Source: Sphingobacterium mizutaii
GTDB lineage: Bacteria > Bacteroidota > Bacteroidia > Sphingobacteriales > Sphingobacteriaceae
DNA length: 64,000 bases
Reading direction: 5' to 3'
Assembly: GCF_900187125.1 (NCBI RefSeq)
Contig: NZ_LT906468.1
Span: 496,001 to 560,000, forward strand
Shown piece by piece: positions 24,104 through 32,976 of this stretch. Positions within the stretch are counted from its first letter, which is position 1, and each line of letters starts with the position of its first letter. The translations under genes and the position numbers were made by a program. Under the pieces are notes generated by a model, which was not told the origin of the DNA, made no database searches, and saw only the letters and a program-made list of their open reading frames with translations.

Positions 24104-27100
24104 TTAGAAGCTTGCACGTAACATGAAACCATAAGTTCTAGTTGCAGGAGAAGTACCCGCATTAGTAACGTTGTTTACCCAATAAGAACCACCTGTCATT
24201 TGCTCAGGATCTAAATCTTTCATTGATCTATAAATAAAGAATAGGTTTCTTGCAAATGCAGAGATCTGAAGGTTTTTAGCTCTTAAGCTTTTTGCTACAG
24301 AAGCAGGTAATCTATAACCTAATGAAAGTTCTCTTAATTTAATGTAATTGTTTTTCTGAACATACAAACCGTAGTTTGAGTTAGAGTATTGAGGGCCACC
24401 CCAGTTGTAGGTTTGCGCGTAATAGTATGCTTGAGAAATGATGTTGGTGTTTGGAGAACCGTCTGCTAAAACGCCATCCATTACCATACCGTCATGGAAA
24501 ACTTTTTCACCAGCAGGGCCAGCATTTCCAGTAGTTGCAATTCCTTTACCATCTTTGATATAGTAGCTTAAACCACCGTGCTCAGCATCCATTGCTGTAA
24601 GGGTTTCTTCTAATAGACCACGAGATTTCATCCAGTTGATACCAGTTGGCATGGCATGTCCGCCCCAACGGAAGTCGATCAATGCATCTAAAGTGATGTT
24701 TTTGTAAGTAAAAGTATTGATGAAACCACCTGTTACTTTTGGCATCGCATTACCCGCTTTAACCCATTCATCTGGATCTAATTGGTAAAGACCATTATCA
24801 TTTACAATCTTTTTGCCGCTTGCATCATATACATACGGGTGTACCATGATGTCACCCATGGATTGGCCAACGTTAGCTACTAATCTCGCTGCAGAACCAT
24901 CGTAATCTGCTAACATTAATTGGGAAGCACCACCTGGAAGGGCTTCTACCTTATTGCGGTTGAATGCAAAGTTTAAGATCGAATTCCATTTGAAGTTATC
25001 ATTTGAAATTGGAGCTCCGTTTAATGCAAATTCGTAACCTGTGTTTCTCAATGTACCTACGTTGGCTAGGATTGAGTTGGAACCTGTAGAATAAGGAAGA
25101 GTATAGTTTAAGATCTGGTCAACGATTTTACCGTTATAGTAGGTAAAGTCTAAACCTAATTTGTTATTGAACAATCTTGTTTCTAGACCAATTTCCAATT
25201 CGTGTTTGTTTTCAGGTTTAATTTTTTCATTACCGAAAGAAGAAGTCGGGATCTGGGTATACAATACTGATGCACCTGTACCTTGATTACCCAAAGTAGC
25301 TTGGGAATAACTTAAGGCACTTAAGTAGATGTCTGGATATTTACCCACGATACCGTATGAACCTCTTAATTTAGCATAATTGAAGAATTCTGGCATTTGG
25401 AAAGCTTCATTCAAGATAATACTGGTATTTACTGAAGGGTAGTATAATACGTTGTTATCAGGGTGCATTTGTGAAATTTGCTCTCTTCTTAATGTACCTT
25501 CAACAAACCAGAAGTCTTTAAAGTTAAAGTTGATGGTTCCGAATGTAGCGTCACGTAAGGAGTTCAATTTCGTAGAATTACCTCTTGAAAGGTTGTTGGA
25601 CGCACTGATATCATACCAATTCCTTACTGATAAACCACCATCGGTATTTGCTGTTAAATTAGTCGTATTCAATTTAGTAGCAGTATAACCAAGCATTGCG
25701 CCTAATTTTACATCTTCGGTGATTTGTTTGCTGTATGAAGCCAATAAATCGGTGTAATAAATATTTGCAGTGGTGTTATTCGAAGCATAGTATCCAGACT
25801 GTCCAAAGGCAACTGGAATTTCGTTTGGTTGTTTATCATCTGTTTTTAAGTTCGTCATATCTGCAGAGAATCTACCGCGGATAGAGAAGTCTTGTGTAAC
25901 TTGCCAAGTGTTGGTAAATGATCCGATAACCCTGTTAGAGTACTCATCATATTGTCTAGCTAAGTTATTCCACATGAAGTCTAAAACATCAGCTTTGTAG
26001 CCATTATGTCTTAGGTTTTCTTCAGGAGTCAAACTTTGGTTAGAACCCGTTACATATTTATAACCTAGGCTAGTACTGTATCTGTCCAAATACCACTCTG
26101 GATTATCAAAAGTTGAGATCATACCTGTAAAGTTGTTTACAAGACGGTCTGTCAAGAATGGTCTGTTATGGGTATGTTGGTTAACATAGTTTACTACGAT
26201 ATCTGTGGTTAATTTATCCCAGAATTTCATGGTTGAATTGATACTAGCGATGTTTTTCTTGTTGTAAGAAGAAAGGGCGGTCATTTCATTGTCTTGTCTA
26301 GTCAACGAGAACCTGGTGTTAGCTTTATCACTTGTATGCGATAGGGCTAAGTTGAAGATAGTATTATTCGGGTTGTTGAATAATTTACCATAAGCATTTT
26401 GCGCTACATAAGGTCTAACTTTACCGTCCCAAGAAACAACAGGTTGGCCGTCGAATTTTGGACCAAAGTTAATTGTTGCTCCTAAAAGACCTCTTTTTAC
26501 TCCGTCAACTGCTAGATCATCACCATAGTAGAAGAACATGTCTTCTCCTTGGCCTGCATCAGCATATTGAGTAGTATAACCAGGACCTCTCACATCTTGA
26601 AAGCGAGGTAGGTAAGCGATTTGGTCATGGGTATAAGTTGCATTGAAGTCGATTGCAACACCTTCTCCACCTTTACCAGATTTAGTAGTTACCATGACTA
26701 CCCCATTTAATGCTTCAGAACCATATAAAGCAGCTGCCGAAGCACCTTTTAGTACAGTGATGGATTCGATATCTTCAGGGTTTAAGTCTTCTAATCCGTT
26801 ACCTCTTGCTCTTTGGTCACCCCAGTAGTTCGAGTTATTAAATGTGGTTGTTCTCATAGGAACACCATCAATAATAATTAAAGGTTGCGAGTTACCGGTG
26901 ATCGAGTTGACACCACGGATATTGATATTAATACCAGAAGTAGCACCTCCTGGAGCGGCAGAAATACGAACACCTGGCGCTTTACCGTACAATGCACCTG
27001 CAAAGTTTGGCGAACCAGTTTTTGTTAATTCTTTTGCTTCAACGGTACTCATAGCATAACCTAATTCCTTAGGTGCTCTTTTGATACCCATTGCAGTTAC

Positions 27101-27418
27101 CACTACCTCATCGATGTTACCAGCATCTTCCTGCATGGTTACATTTAAAGTAGAAGAAGTAACATTGACTTCTTGAGTTTGATAGCCTACACTGGTGAAG
27201 CGTAGTTTTTGGCCATTATTGGCTTCGATGGAGTAGTTACCTTCCATGTTGGATTGAGCTGCTTTGTTTGTTCCAACAACAGACACACTCACTCCTGGAA
27301 GACCTGCTCCATTAGGATCTGTTACTCTCCCCGTAACAGTTTGTTGTGCAAATAACGAAGATAAGCTGAAAAGCATAACTAAGGTTATACTGCAACATTT
27401 TGAGTAAAAATTGCTCAT
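24104..27418 (-). CDS. SusC/RagA family TonB-dependent outer membrane transporter
   Basis: 1104-aa TonB-linked importer of oligosaccharides. Order of parts: signal peptide to about SSLFAQQ; carboxypeptidase-like domain (TVTGRVTDPNGAGLPGVSVS); TonB-box-like segment DEVVVTAMG; plug with GKAPGVRIS and IIIDGVPM; then a long beta barrel ending in aromatic-rich TYGFMLRASF. Length is typical. It pairs with the SusD gene 4 bases downstream. It begins 19 bases after the ROK regulator stop, so the regulator may be in the same transcript. Confidence 0.96.
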   Translation of the reverse strand: MSNFYSKCCSITLVMLFSLSSLFAQQTVTGRVTDPNGAGLPGVSVSVVGTNKAAQSNMEGNYSIEANNGQKLRFTSVGYQTQEVNVTSSTLNVTMQEDAGNIDEVVVTAMGIKRAPKELGYAMSTVEAKELTKTGSPNFAGALYGKAPGVRISAAPGGATSGININIRGVNSITGNSQPLIIIDGVPMRTTTFNNSNYWGDQRARGNGLEDLNPEDIESITVLKGASAAALYGSEALNGVVMVTTKSGKGGEGVAIDFNATYTHDQIAYLPRFQDVRGPGYTTQYADAGQGEDMFFYYGDDLAVDGVKRGLLGATINFGPKFDGQPVVSWDGKVRPYVAQNAYGKLFNNPNNTIFNLALSHTSDKANTRFSLTRQDNEMTALSSYNKKNIASINSTMKFWDKLTTDIVVNYVNQHTHNRPFLTDRLVNNFTGMISTFDNPEWYLDRYSTSLGYKYVTGSNQSLTPEENLRHNGYKADVLDFMWNNLARQYDEYSNRVIGSFTNTWQVTQDFSIRGRFSADMTNLKTDDKQPNEIPVAFGQSGYYASNNTTANIYYTDLLASYSKQITEDVKLGAMLGYTATKLNTTNLTANTDGGLSVRNWYDISASNNLSRGNSTKLNSLRDATFGTINFNFKDFWFVEGTLRREQISQMHPDNNVLYYPSVNTSIILNEAFQMPEFFNYAKLRGSYGIVGKYPDIYLSALSYSQATLGNQGTGASVLYTQIPTSSFGNEKIKPENKHELEIGLETRLFNNKLGLDFTYYNGKIVDQILNYTLPYSTGSNSILANVGTLRNTGYEFALNGAPISNDNFKWNSILNFAFNRNKVEALPGGASQLMLADYDGSAARLVANVGQSMGDIMVHPYVYDASGKKIVNDNGLYQLDPDEWVKAGNAMPKVTGGFINTFTYKNITLDALIDFRWGGHAMPTGINWMKSRGLLEETLTAMDAEHGGLSYYIKDGKGIATTGNAGPAGEKVFHDGMVMDGVLADGSPNTNIISQAYYYAQTYNWGGPQYSNSNYGLYVQKNNYIKLRELSLGYRLPASVAKSLRAKNLQISAFARNLFFIYRSMKDLDPEQMTGGSYWVNNVTNAGTSPATRTYGFMLRASF

Positions 27419-27437
27419 TTGTTGATGATTTAAGTAA

Positions 27438-28619
27438 TTAGTCTATTAATTGTGTTTTATAGATGTTTTTGTCTGCGCTCAAGATGCAGATGCATGTTGA
27501 ACCCAATAATTGTATGTTTTCTGTGTTAGAGAATTGAATTTTTGTGTTTTGTGATAATCTTTTGATACTAAACTCCAATACTGCGCTTTGAATTTTAGGC
27601 AACAGTACATCCTTTGCTTTTGCACCACGTCCAGAAATCAGCACCAATTCAGGGTTGATGATATGGATTAAGGTTGCTATGCCTTTTCCCAACATATAGC
27701 CAATTTTATTAACCGCTTCCATGGCGAGTTGATCACCTTGAATAGCCGCTGATAAGAGTTGGTCACCTGTCAGATATTTTTGTTGTTTGAAAATCGATTG
27801 TAGCGAGGACACCTCACCGGATTTTAGAGAGTTAGTTGCTGATTCTACGGCAGCCAAAAGAGAAGCATCAACTTCAAGGCAGCCTTTTTTACCACAAGAA
27901 CAAAGTTTGTTGGAGTCAGAAAGAGGGATGTGACTGAACTCACCTGCAAATCCAGAATGGCCACGGTAGAGTTCGTTGTCTAGGATCATTCCTAGTCCAA
28001 CCCCCCAATTGAGGTTGACCACCATGACATCTTGAATGGATTTGGCAGAGCCAAATTTATGTTCTGCAATTGCAATTGCGGAAGAGTCATTTTCCACAAA
28101 AGTCGGCAAGTTAAATTCTTTTTGAATGTTAGTTTTCAGGTCGTAGAATGGGGAATTGCTACTGTAAGAATTGTTTTTGCCTGTTTTGCTGTCAACAAAT
28201 CCAGGAATGGTTACTCCTATTCCATAAATTTGATAAGCGTCGGTTTGTTGGATTGTTGTTTTAGTCAGTGCAATAATTTTTTCATAGGCATCGTCCTCTC
28301 TTAGGTCGATAACCTCGGTATTTATTGCGGTTTTATATTGGTTTTTAAAGTCAACAACGACTACTGAAGTATAAAATTGGTCAATAGCAATGGATAGAAT
28401 TAATGGGAGATGTTTTTCGTTGGGTACAAATTGAGCAGCACGTCTACCGCCTGTGGAAGGAGCTAGGCCGTCTTGTTCGATCAGGTTTAGTTGCAATAAT
28501 TTATTTACGGCATTGGTAATATTGGGCACACTCTTCCCAATCGATGTACTGAGTTCTGCAATCGATTGCGGATTGGAAAAATATAACCGCTTTAATATTG
28601 ATAATTTAAGGCTATCCAA
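27438..28619 (-). CDS. ROK family transcriptional regulator
   Basis: 393-aa NagC/XylR-type regulator. The N-terminus is a winged helix (ILKRLYFSNPQSIAELSTSI, then VPNITNAVNKLLQLNLIEQDG); the rest is a sugar-kinase-like fold with GWGVGLGM and the zinc motif CSCGKKGCLE. The most plausible start is TTG 28619, because an in-frame stop lies five codons upstream and no ATG precedes the HTH. It is followed by susC after 19 bases and divergent from the NagX-like gene, which suggests it senses a sugar released by this locus, perhaps an amino sugar; that is inference. Confidence 0.92.
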   Translation of the reverse strand: MDSLKLSILKRLYFSNPQSIAELSTSIGKSVPNITNAVNKLLQLNLIEQDGLAPSTGGRRAAQFVPNEKHLPLILSIAIDQFYTSVVVVDFKNQYKTAINTEVIDLREDDAYEKIIALTKTTIQQTDAYQIYGIGVTIPGFVDSKTGKNNSYSSNSPFYDLKTNIQKEFNLPTFVENDSSAIAIAEHKFGSAKSIQDVMVVNLNWGVGLGMILDNELYRGHSGFAGEFSHIPLSDSNKLCSCGKKGCLEVDASLLAAVESATNSLKSGEVSSLQSIFKQQKYLTGDQLLSAAIQGDQLAMEAVNKIGYMLGKGIATLIHIINPELVLISGRGAKAKDVLLPKIQSAVLEFSIKRLSQNTKIQFSNTENIQLLGSTCICILSADKNIYKTQLID

Positions 28620-28792
28620 AGTTAAAATTGATTATTTAATACTTCTGTAAAATTAGGATAAAAATAAATTAACTAACAAATACTTTTTAAAAAAATTAAT
28701 AAGTTTCTTCCGGTTCGTACGGGAAAAATGAAAAGTATGGCGATTTTATGCGTTTTTATGCCTGATTGGCTAATTAATAGATTTTGTGTTGC

Positions 28793-28821
28793 ATTTTTAT
28801 GAGCGTTTAATTGTAACTTCG
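28793..28821 (+). promoter_or_regulatory. Possible promoter of the NagX-like gene
   Basis: TTTG at 28793-28796, a 17-base spacer and TAACTTCG at 28814-28821 (7 of 8 to TAnnTTTG). The start codon follows 14 bases later. It lies in the 216-base divergent gap with the ROK gene. Confidence 0.4.
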
Positions 28822-28835
28822 GGAGAATATAAATT

Positions 28836-30047
28836 ATGAAACAGCGCTATTATTCATTAGATGTCTTTAGGGGAGCTACAGTTGCCTTAATGATTTTGGT
28901 TAACAACCCGGGGACTTGGTCGCATATGTTTGCTCCATTGAAGCATGCCCCATGGCATGGTTGTACCCCTACTGATTTGGTTTTCCCTTTTTTCCTATTT
29001 GCAGTGGGAAATGCGATGTCATTTGTGATCCCGAGATTACAGGAGGCCGGTGATGCTATATTTTGGAAGAAGGTGATCAAACGTACGATATTGATCTTTT
29101 TGATAGGATTAGGATTGAATTGGTTTCCATTTGTCCATTGGTCTGATGGAGTGCTTCAATTCAGGGAGTGGGTAAATAGTAGTAATCCTGAACAGGGAGT
29201 TCGGATATTAGGAGTGTTGCAACGAATTGCCATTGCTTATTTCTTTGCCTCAATTTTGGCTTATTATTTTAAACCTAGGACCTTAATATATTTATCAGCA
29301 GCGATTCTATTAGGATATTGGGGATTATGCGCGTTTCTAGGGACAGGTGATCCTTATTCGTTAGAGGGTTGGTTTGGTACAGCGATCGACAAGCAAATTC
29401 TTGGAGTAGCACATATGTATAAAGGAGAAGGAGTTCCTTTTGATCCTGAAGGCTTAATGAGTGCAATGCCAGCTGTCGTTCAGGTGGTATTTGGTTATTT
29501 GGCTGGAGTGTTTATCAAAAAGCAGGGTCAAGTAGATTGGTTATGGACAAAGGTACCACAGAGCAATGAACCTCATTTTAAACTATTATCGGGAATGTTT
29601 GTGACGGGATTTATCTTATTGGTTATGGCATGGACCTGGTCGTTAGGATTTCCGATCAATAAAAAGATATGGACGAGTTCTTATGTACTATATACAACAG
29701 GTTTAGGGATATTGACGATTGGCACCATGATCTGGTATATTGAAGTGCAGGGAGTTAAGAATTGGTTGACCCGATTTTTTGATGTCTTTGGGAAAAATCC
29801 ACTCTTTATCTTTGTTTTAAGTGGATTGTTACCGAAGACTTTGGGTTTAATCCGCATTCCAATGGGGGTGAACGACCTCGGTGAGACTACTTTTGGTAGC
29901 CCATTGACCTGGTTCTATAAAAATGTATGTGCGCAGATACCCGGGATTCCCGAAATTGGTTCCTTTGCCTATTCATTATGTTTTTTGGTTTTGATGTGGG
30001 CGATTTGTTACTGGTTAGATCAAAAGAAAATCTACATTAAAGTATAA
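28836..30047 (+). CDS. NagX/HGSNAT-like transmembrane acyltransferase
   Basis: 403-aa integral membrane protein with about ten helices. The start YYSLDVFRGATVALMILVNN and HGCTPTDLVFPFFLFAVGNA match the family of heparan-alpha-glucosaminide N-acetyltransferase-like proteins (DUF5009/NagX), in which the conserved His of this loop is the acetyl carrier. It may acetylate glucosamine-type sugars at the inner membrane, but bacterial members are little tested. It is divergent from the ROK regulator and close to fucosidase and sialidase-like genes, so a role in amino-sugar recovery is plausible. Confidence 0.88.
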   Translation: MKQRYYSLDVFRGATVALMILVNNPGTWSHMFAPLKHAPWHGCTPTDLVFPFFLFAVGNAMSFVIPRLQEAGDAIFWKKVIKRTILIFLIGLGLNWFPFVHWSDGVLQFREWVNSSNPEQGVRILGVLQRIAIAYFFASILAYYFKPRTLIYLSAAILLGYWGLCAFLGTGDPYSLEGWFGTAIDKQILGVAHMYKGEGVPFDPEGLMSAMPAVVQVVFGYLAGVFIKKQGQVDWLWTKVPQSNEPHFKLLSGMFVTGFILLVMAWTWSLGFPINKKIWTSSYVLYTTGLGILTIGTMIWYIEVQGVKNWLTRFFDVFGKNPLFIFVLSGLLPKTLGLIRIPMGVNDLGETTFGSPLTWFYKNVCAQIPGIPEIGSFAYSLCFLVLMWAICYWLDQKKIYIKV

Positions 30048-30095
30048 TTCTAAATTACTGAGCGATAGAAACATCAATAAAAGAACAATAAATTT

Positions 30096-30124
30096 TTTGT
30101 TTCAGAAAGAAGATGTTAACTTTG
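30096..30124 (+). promoter_or_regulatory. rpsO promoter
   Basis: TTTG (30096-30099), 17-base spacer, TAACTTTG (30117-30124), both matching the Bacteroidota TTTG / TAnnTTTG pattern. Transcription would start near 30131, leaving a leader of about 38 bases before ATG 30169. Confidence 0.65.
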
Positions 30125-30168
30125 CACGCAATTAATAAAATTTTTAACGCTTTAATATTATTCACGAA

Positions 30169-30447
30169 ATGTATTTAAGTAAAGAGTACAAAGCTGATAT
30201 CTTCCAAGAATTTGCAGGAGCAGCTGAAAACACAGGTTCTGCAGAAGGACAAGTAGCTTTATTTACAAAAAGAATTGCTCACTTAACTGGGCATTTGAAA
30301 TCAAACAGAAAAGATTTTAACACACAACGTTCCCTACAAAAATTAGTAGGTAAGCGTCGTTCATTATTAGCTTATTTGTACAAAAAGGATATCGAAAGAT
30401 ACCGTGCTATCATCAAAGCATTAGGCTTACGTGATATCATCAAATAA
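30169..30447 (+). CDS. rpsO: 30S ribosomal protein S15
   Basis: 92-aa ribosomal protein that binds the central domain of 16S rRNA. The S15 signature is clear: TGSAEGQVALFTKRIAHLTG, HLKSNRKDFNTQRSL and VGKRRSLLAYLYKKD. It has its own promoter and a strong terminator, and stands just before pnp, the classical rpsO-pnp order, although here the terminator and a second -7 box separate them. Confidence 0.98.
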   Translation: MYLSKEYKADIFQEFAGAAENTGSAEGQVALFTKRIAHLTGHLKSNRKDFNTQRSLQKLVGKRRSLLAYLYKKDIERYRAIIKALGLRDIIK

Positions 30448-30469
30448 GCGATCTGTAAAGAGCTTTTAA

Positions 30470-30502
30470 GAGGGACCCTGATTATTCAGGGTCCCTTTTT
30501 TT
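30470..30502 (+). terminator. rpsO terminator
   Basis: Perfect 9-bp stem GGGACCCTG/CAGGGTCCC with loop attatt, followed by seven T. Confidence 0.9.
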
Positions 30503-30594
30503 ATTTTGAATTAATAAAATTACACTTTGCTTATAATGAATAGGCTGAGATTCTAAAATTTTGGCCGTTGATGACTCGGCAATGAATTTTTAAT

Positions 30595-30602
30595 TACCTT
30601 TG
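30595..30602 (+). promoter_or_regulatory. Possible -7 box of pnp
   Basis: TACCTTTG fits TAnnTTTG; a start near 30609 would give a leader of about 60 bases. The nearest GTTG is 24 bases upstream, longer than the usual spacer. Confidence 0.45.
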
Positions 30603-30671
30603 TGCGATTAAAAAGGTCAATATTAATTTGGTGCATGTAAAATGACGCAAATGCATCACAAAGAAAAAACA

Positions 30672-32834
30672 ATGAGTTATAACGAAAAGAAAGTAACAAT
30701 TGAGATGGGTGGCGGACTAGCTCCCATTGAATTGTCGACTGGTAAGTTAGCTAAACAGGCTGATGGATCAGTAGTTTTGAAACAAGGAGCAACGATGTTG
30801 CTAGCGACCGTGGTGTCGTCAAAAGAACCTAAAGCTGGTGCTGATTTTCTTCCATTATCAGTAGACTACCAAGAGAAATATGCGGCTACAGGTCGTATTC
30901 CAGGAGGATTTTTACGTCGTGAGGCAAGACTTTCAGATTATGAGGTTTTGATTTCACGTTTGATCGATAGGGCTTTACGTCCATTGTTCCCAGAAACTTA
31001 CCATGCTGACACACAGGTTATGGTAAGCTTAATTTCTGCAGACAAAGAAATTATGCCAGATGCATTGGCAGGATTAGCAGCATCGGCAGCGATTGCTGTT
31101 TCTGATATTCCATTTAATGGACCTATTTCAGAAGTTCGTGTTGCGAAGATTGAAGGTGAGTTGGTGATCAACCCGACTGTTTCAGCTTTGGAGAAAGCAT
31201 CTTTGGAATTTATCGTGGCGGGTTCTGCACAAGACATCGTGATGGTAGAAGGAGAAGCGAAAGAAATTTCGGAAACTGAAATGGTAGAAGCTATTGCTTT
31301 TGCACATGAAGCTATTAAGAAACAAGTTGCTGGACAGATTGAATTGGCAAATTTAGTAGGATCACAAGAAAAACGTGATTTCAACCATGAGCCTTCTAAT
31401 CCAGAATTGAAAGATGCGATCTATGCAGCTACTTATGAGAAAGTTTATGAAGTTGCTAAATCAAAATCTAGCAAGCATGAACGTACAGAGAAGTTCGCAG
31501 AGATTGGTCAATCATTCTTTGAAACTATGGGTGATGAAATCGATGAGGATACAGAATTCTTGATGAAGAAGTATTACCACGATGTTCAATATGACGCAGT
31601 TCGTAATCTTGTATTAGATGAAGGAATTCGTTTAGATGGTCGTGATGTTCGTACTGTACGTCCTATTTGGACAGAGGTAGATTATTTGCCAGCTGCTCAC
31701 GGATCAGCAGTATTTACACGTGGTGAAACACAATCATTGACTTCAGTGACTTTAGGTGCTAAAGATGATGAGCAAATGATCGATGGAGCATTCTTCCATG
31801 GGTATAACAAATTTATCTTACACTATAATTTCCCAGGATTTTCAACTGGCGAGGTAAGACCAAATAGAGGTCCAGGTCGTCGTGAAGTTGGACACGGAAA
31901 CTTAGCAATGCGTTCATTGAAACAAGTTCTTCCAACAGAAGATAATCCTTATACCATCCGCGTTGTTTCTGATATCTTAGAATCAAACGGTTCTTCATCT
32001 ATGGCAACTGTATGTGCCGGTACATTGGCACTAATGGATGCAGGTGTTAAGATTGCTGCTCCAGTTTCAGGAATTGCAATGGGATTGATCACTGATGAGA
32101 AAACAGGTAAATATGCAATCCTTTCGGATATCTTAGGTGATGAAGATCACTTAGGAGATATGGACTTCAAAGTTACTGGTACTGAAAAAGGTATTGTAGG
32201 ATGTCAGATGGACCTTAAGATCAATGGTCTTAAATGGGAAGTGTTGACTCAGGCATTAGATCAAGCGAAAGAAGCCCGTCTACATATCTTGGGTGAAATG
32301 GCTAAGACTATTTCTGCTCCACGTGAAGACTACAAACCACACGCTCCACGTATCATCCAAATCTTAATCGATAAGGAATTTATTGGTGCTGTAATTGGAC
32401 CAGGTGGTAAGATTATCCAAGAAATGCAACGTGAAACTGGCGCAACTATTTCAATTGAAGAGGTTGAGAATAAAGGTGTGGTTCAAATCTTTGCTGATAA
32501 TAAAGAAGCTATTGATGCTGCATTGGCAAGAATCAAAGCGATTGTTGCAAAACCAGAAATTGGTGAGATCTATGAAGGTAAAGTGAAATCCATCATGCCA
32601 TTTGGTGCATTCGTTGAAATCATGCCAGGTAAAGACGGTTTATTACATATTTCTGAAATTGACTGGAAACGTCTTGAAACAATGGACGGTGTATTCAAAG
32701 AAGGCGATATGGTGACTGTAAAACTTTTGGATGTGGACAAACAAGGAAAAATGAAGCTTTCTCGTAAAGTTTTGTTGCCTCGTCCTCCAAGAGAAGATAA
32801 GCCAAAACAAGAAAACAAGCCACAAGGCGAATAA
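30672..32834 (+). CDS. pnp: Polyribonucleotide nucleotidyltransferase (PNPase)
   Basis: 720-aa phosphorolytic 3'-5' exoribonuclease. Two RNase PH domains ([20 protein letters not shown] in the first; [20 protein letters not shown] in the second), then the KH domain ([16 protein letters not shown]) and S1 domain ([20 protein letters not shown]). ATG 30672 (MSYNEKK) is preferred because ten upstream in-frame codons (from 30642) are outside the conserved start. It ends with a Lys/Pro-rich tail. Two hairpins follow at 32841 and 32895. Confidence 0.98.
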   Translation: MSYNEKKVTIEMGGGLAPIELSTGKLAKQADGSVVLKQGATMLLATVVSSKEPKAGADFLPLSVDYQEKYAATGRIPGGFLRREARLSDYEVLISRLIDRALRPLFPETYHADTQVMVSLISADKEIMPDALAGLAASAAIAVSDIPFNGPISEVRVAKIEGELVINPTVSALEKASLEFIVAGSAQDIVMVEGEAKEISETEMVEAIAFAHEAIKKQVAGQIELANLVGSQEKRDFNHEPSNPELKDAIYAATYEKVYEVAKSKSSKHERTEKFAEIGQSFFETMGDEIDEDTEFLMKKYYHDVQYDAVRNLVLDEGIRLDGRDVRTVRPIWTEVDYLPAAHGSAVFTRGETQSLTSVTLGAKDDEQMIDGAFFHGYNKFILHYNFPGFSTGEVRPNRGPGRREVGHGNLAMRSLKQVLPTEDNPYTIRVVSDILESNGSSSMATVCAGTLALMDAGVKIAAPVSGIAMGLITDEKTGKYAILSDILGDEDHLGDMDFKVTGTEKGIVGCQMDLKINGLKWEVLTQALDQAKEARLHILGEMAKTISAPREDYKPHAPRIIQILIDKEFIGAVIGPGGKIIQEMQRETGATISIEEVENKGVVQIFADNKEAIDAALARIKAIVAKPEIGEIYEGKVKSIMPFGAFVEIMPGKDGLLHISEIDWKRLETMDGVFKEGDMVTVKLLDVDKQGKMKLSRKVLLPRPPREDKPKQENKPQGE

Positions 32835-32840
32835 TATGGA

Positions 32841-32876
32841 GAAAGAGAGCGATGCGAGTTGCTCTCTTTCTTTTTT
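32841..32876 (+). terminator. pnp terminator
   Basis: Perfect 10-bp stem GAAAGAGAGC/GCTCTCTTTC around a 10-base loop, followed by TTTTTT, 7 bases after the pnp stop. Confidence 0.9.
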
Positions 32877-32894
32877 GACCTACAATCAGAGAAT

Positions 32895-32945
32895 AAAAGA
32901 CATTAGACTTGAAACTTTCAACAAGTCTAATGTCTTTTGTTTTTT
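32895..32945 (+). terminator. Second hairpin/terminator after pnp
   Basis: Perfect 16-bp stem (32895-32910 with 32923-32938), loop of 12 bases, then GTTTTTT. It isolates the GH95 gene from pnp. Confidence 0.75.
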
Positions 32946-32976
32946 AGTCTTATGTCAAAATTCGTAAATTAATGAA

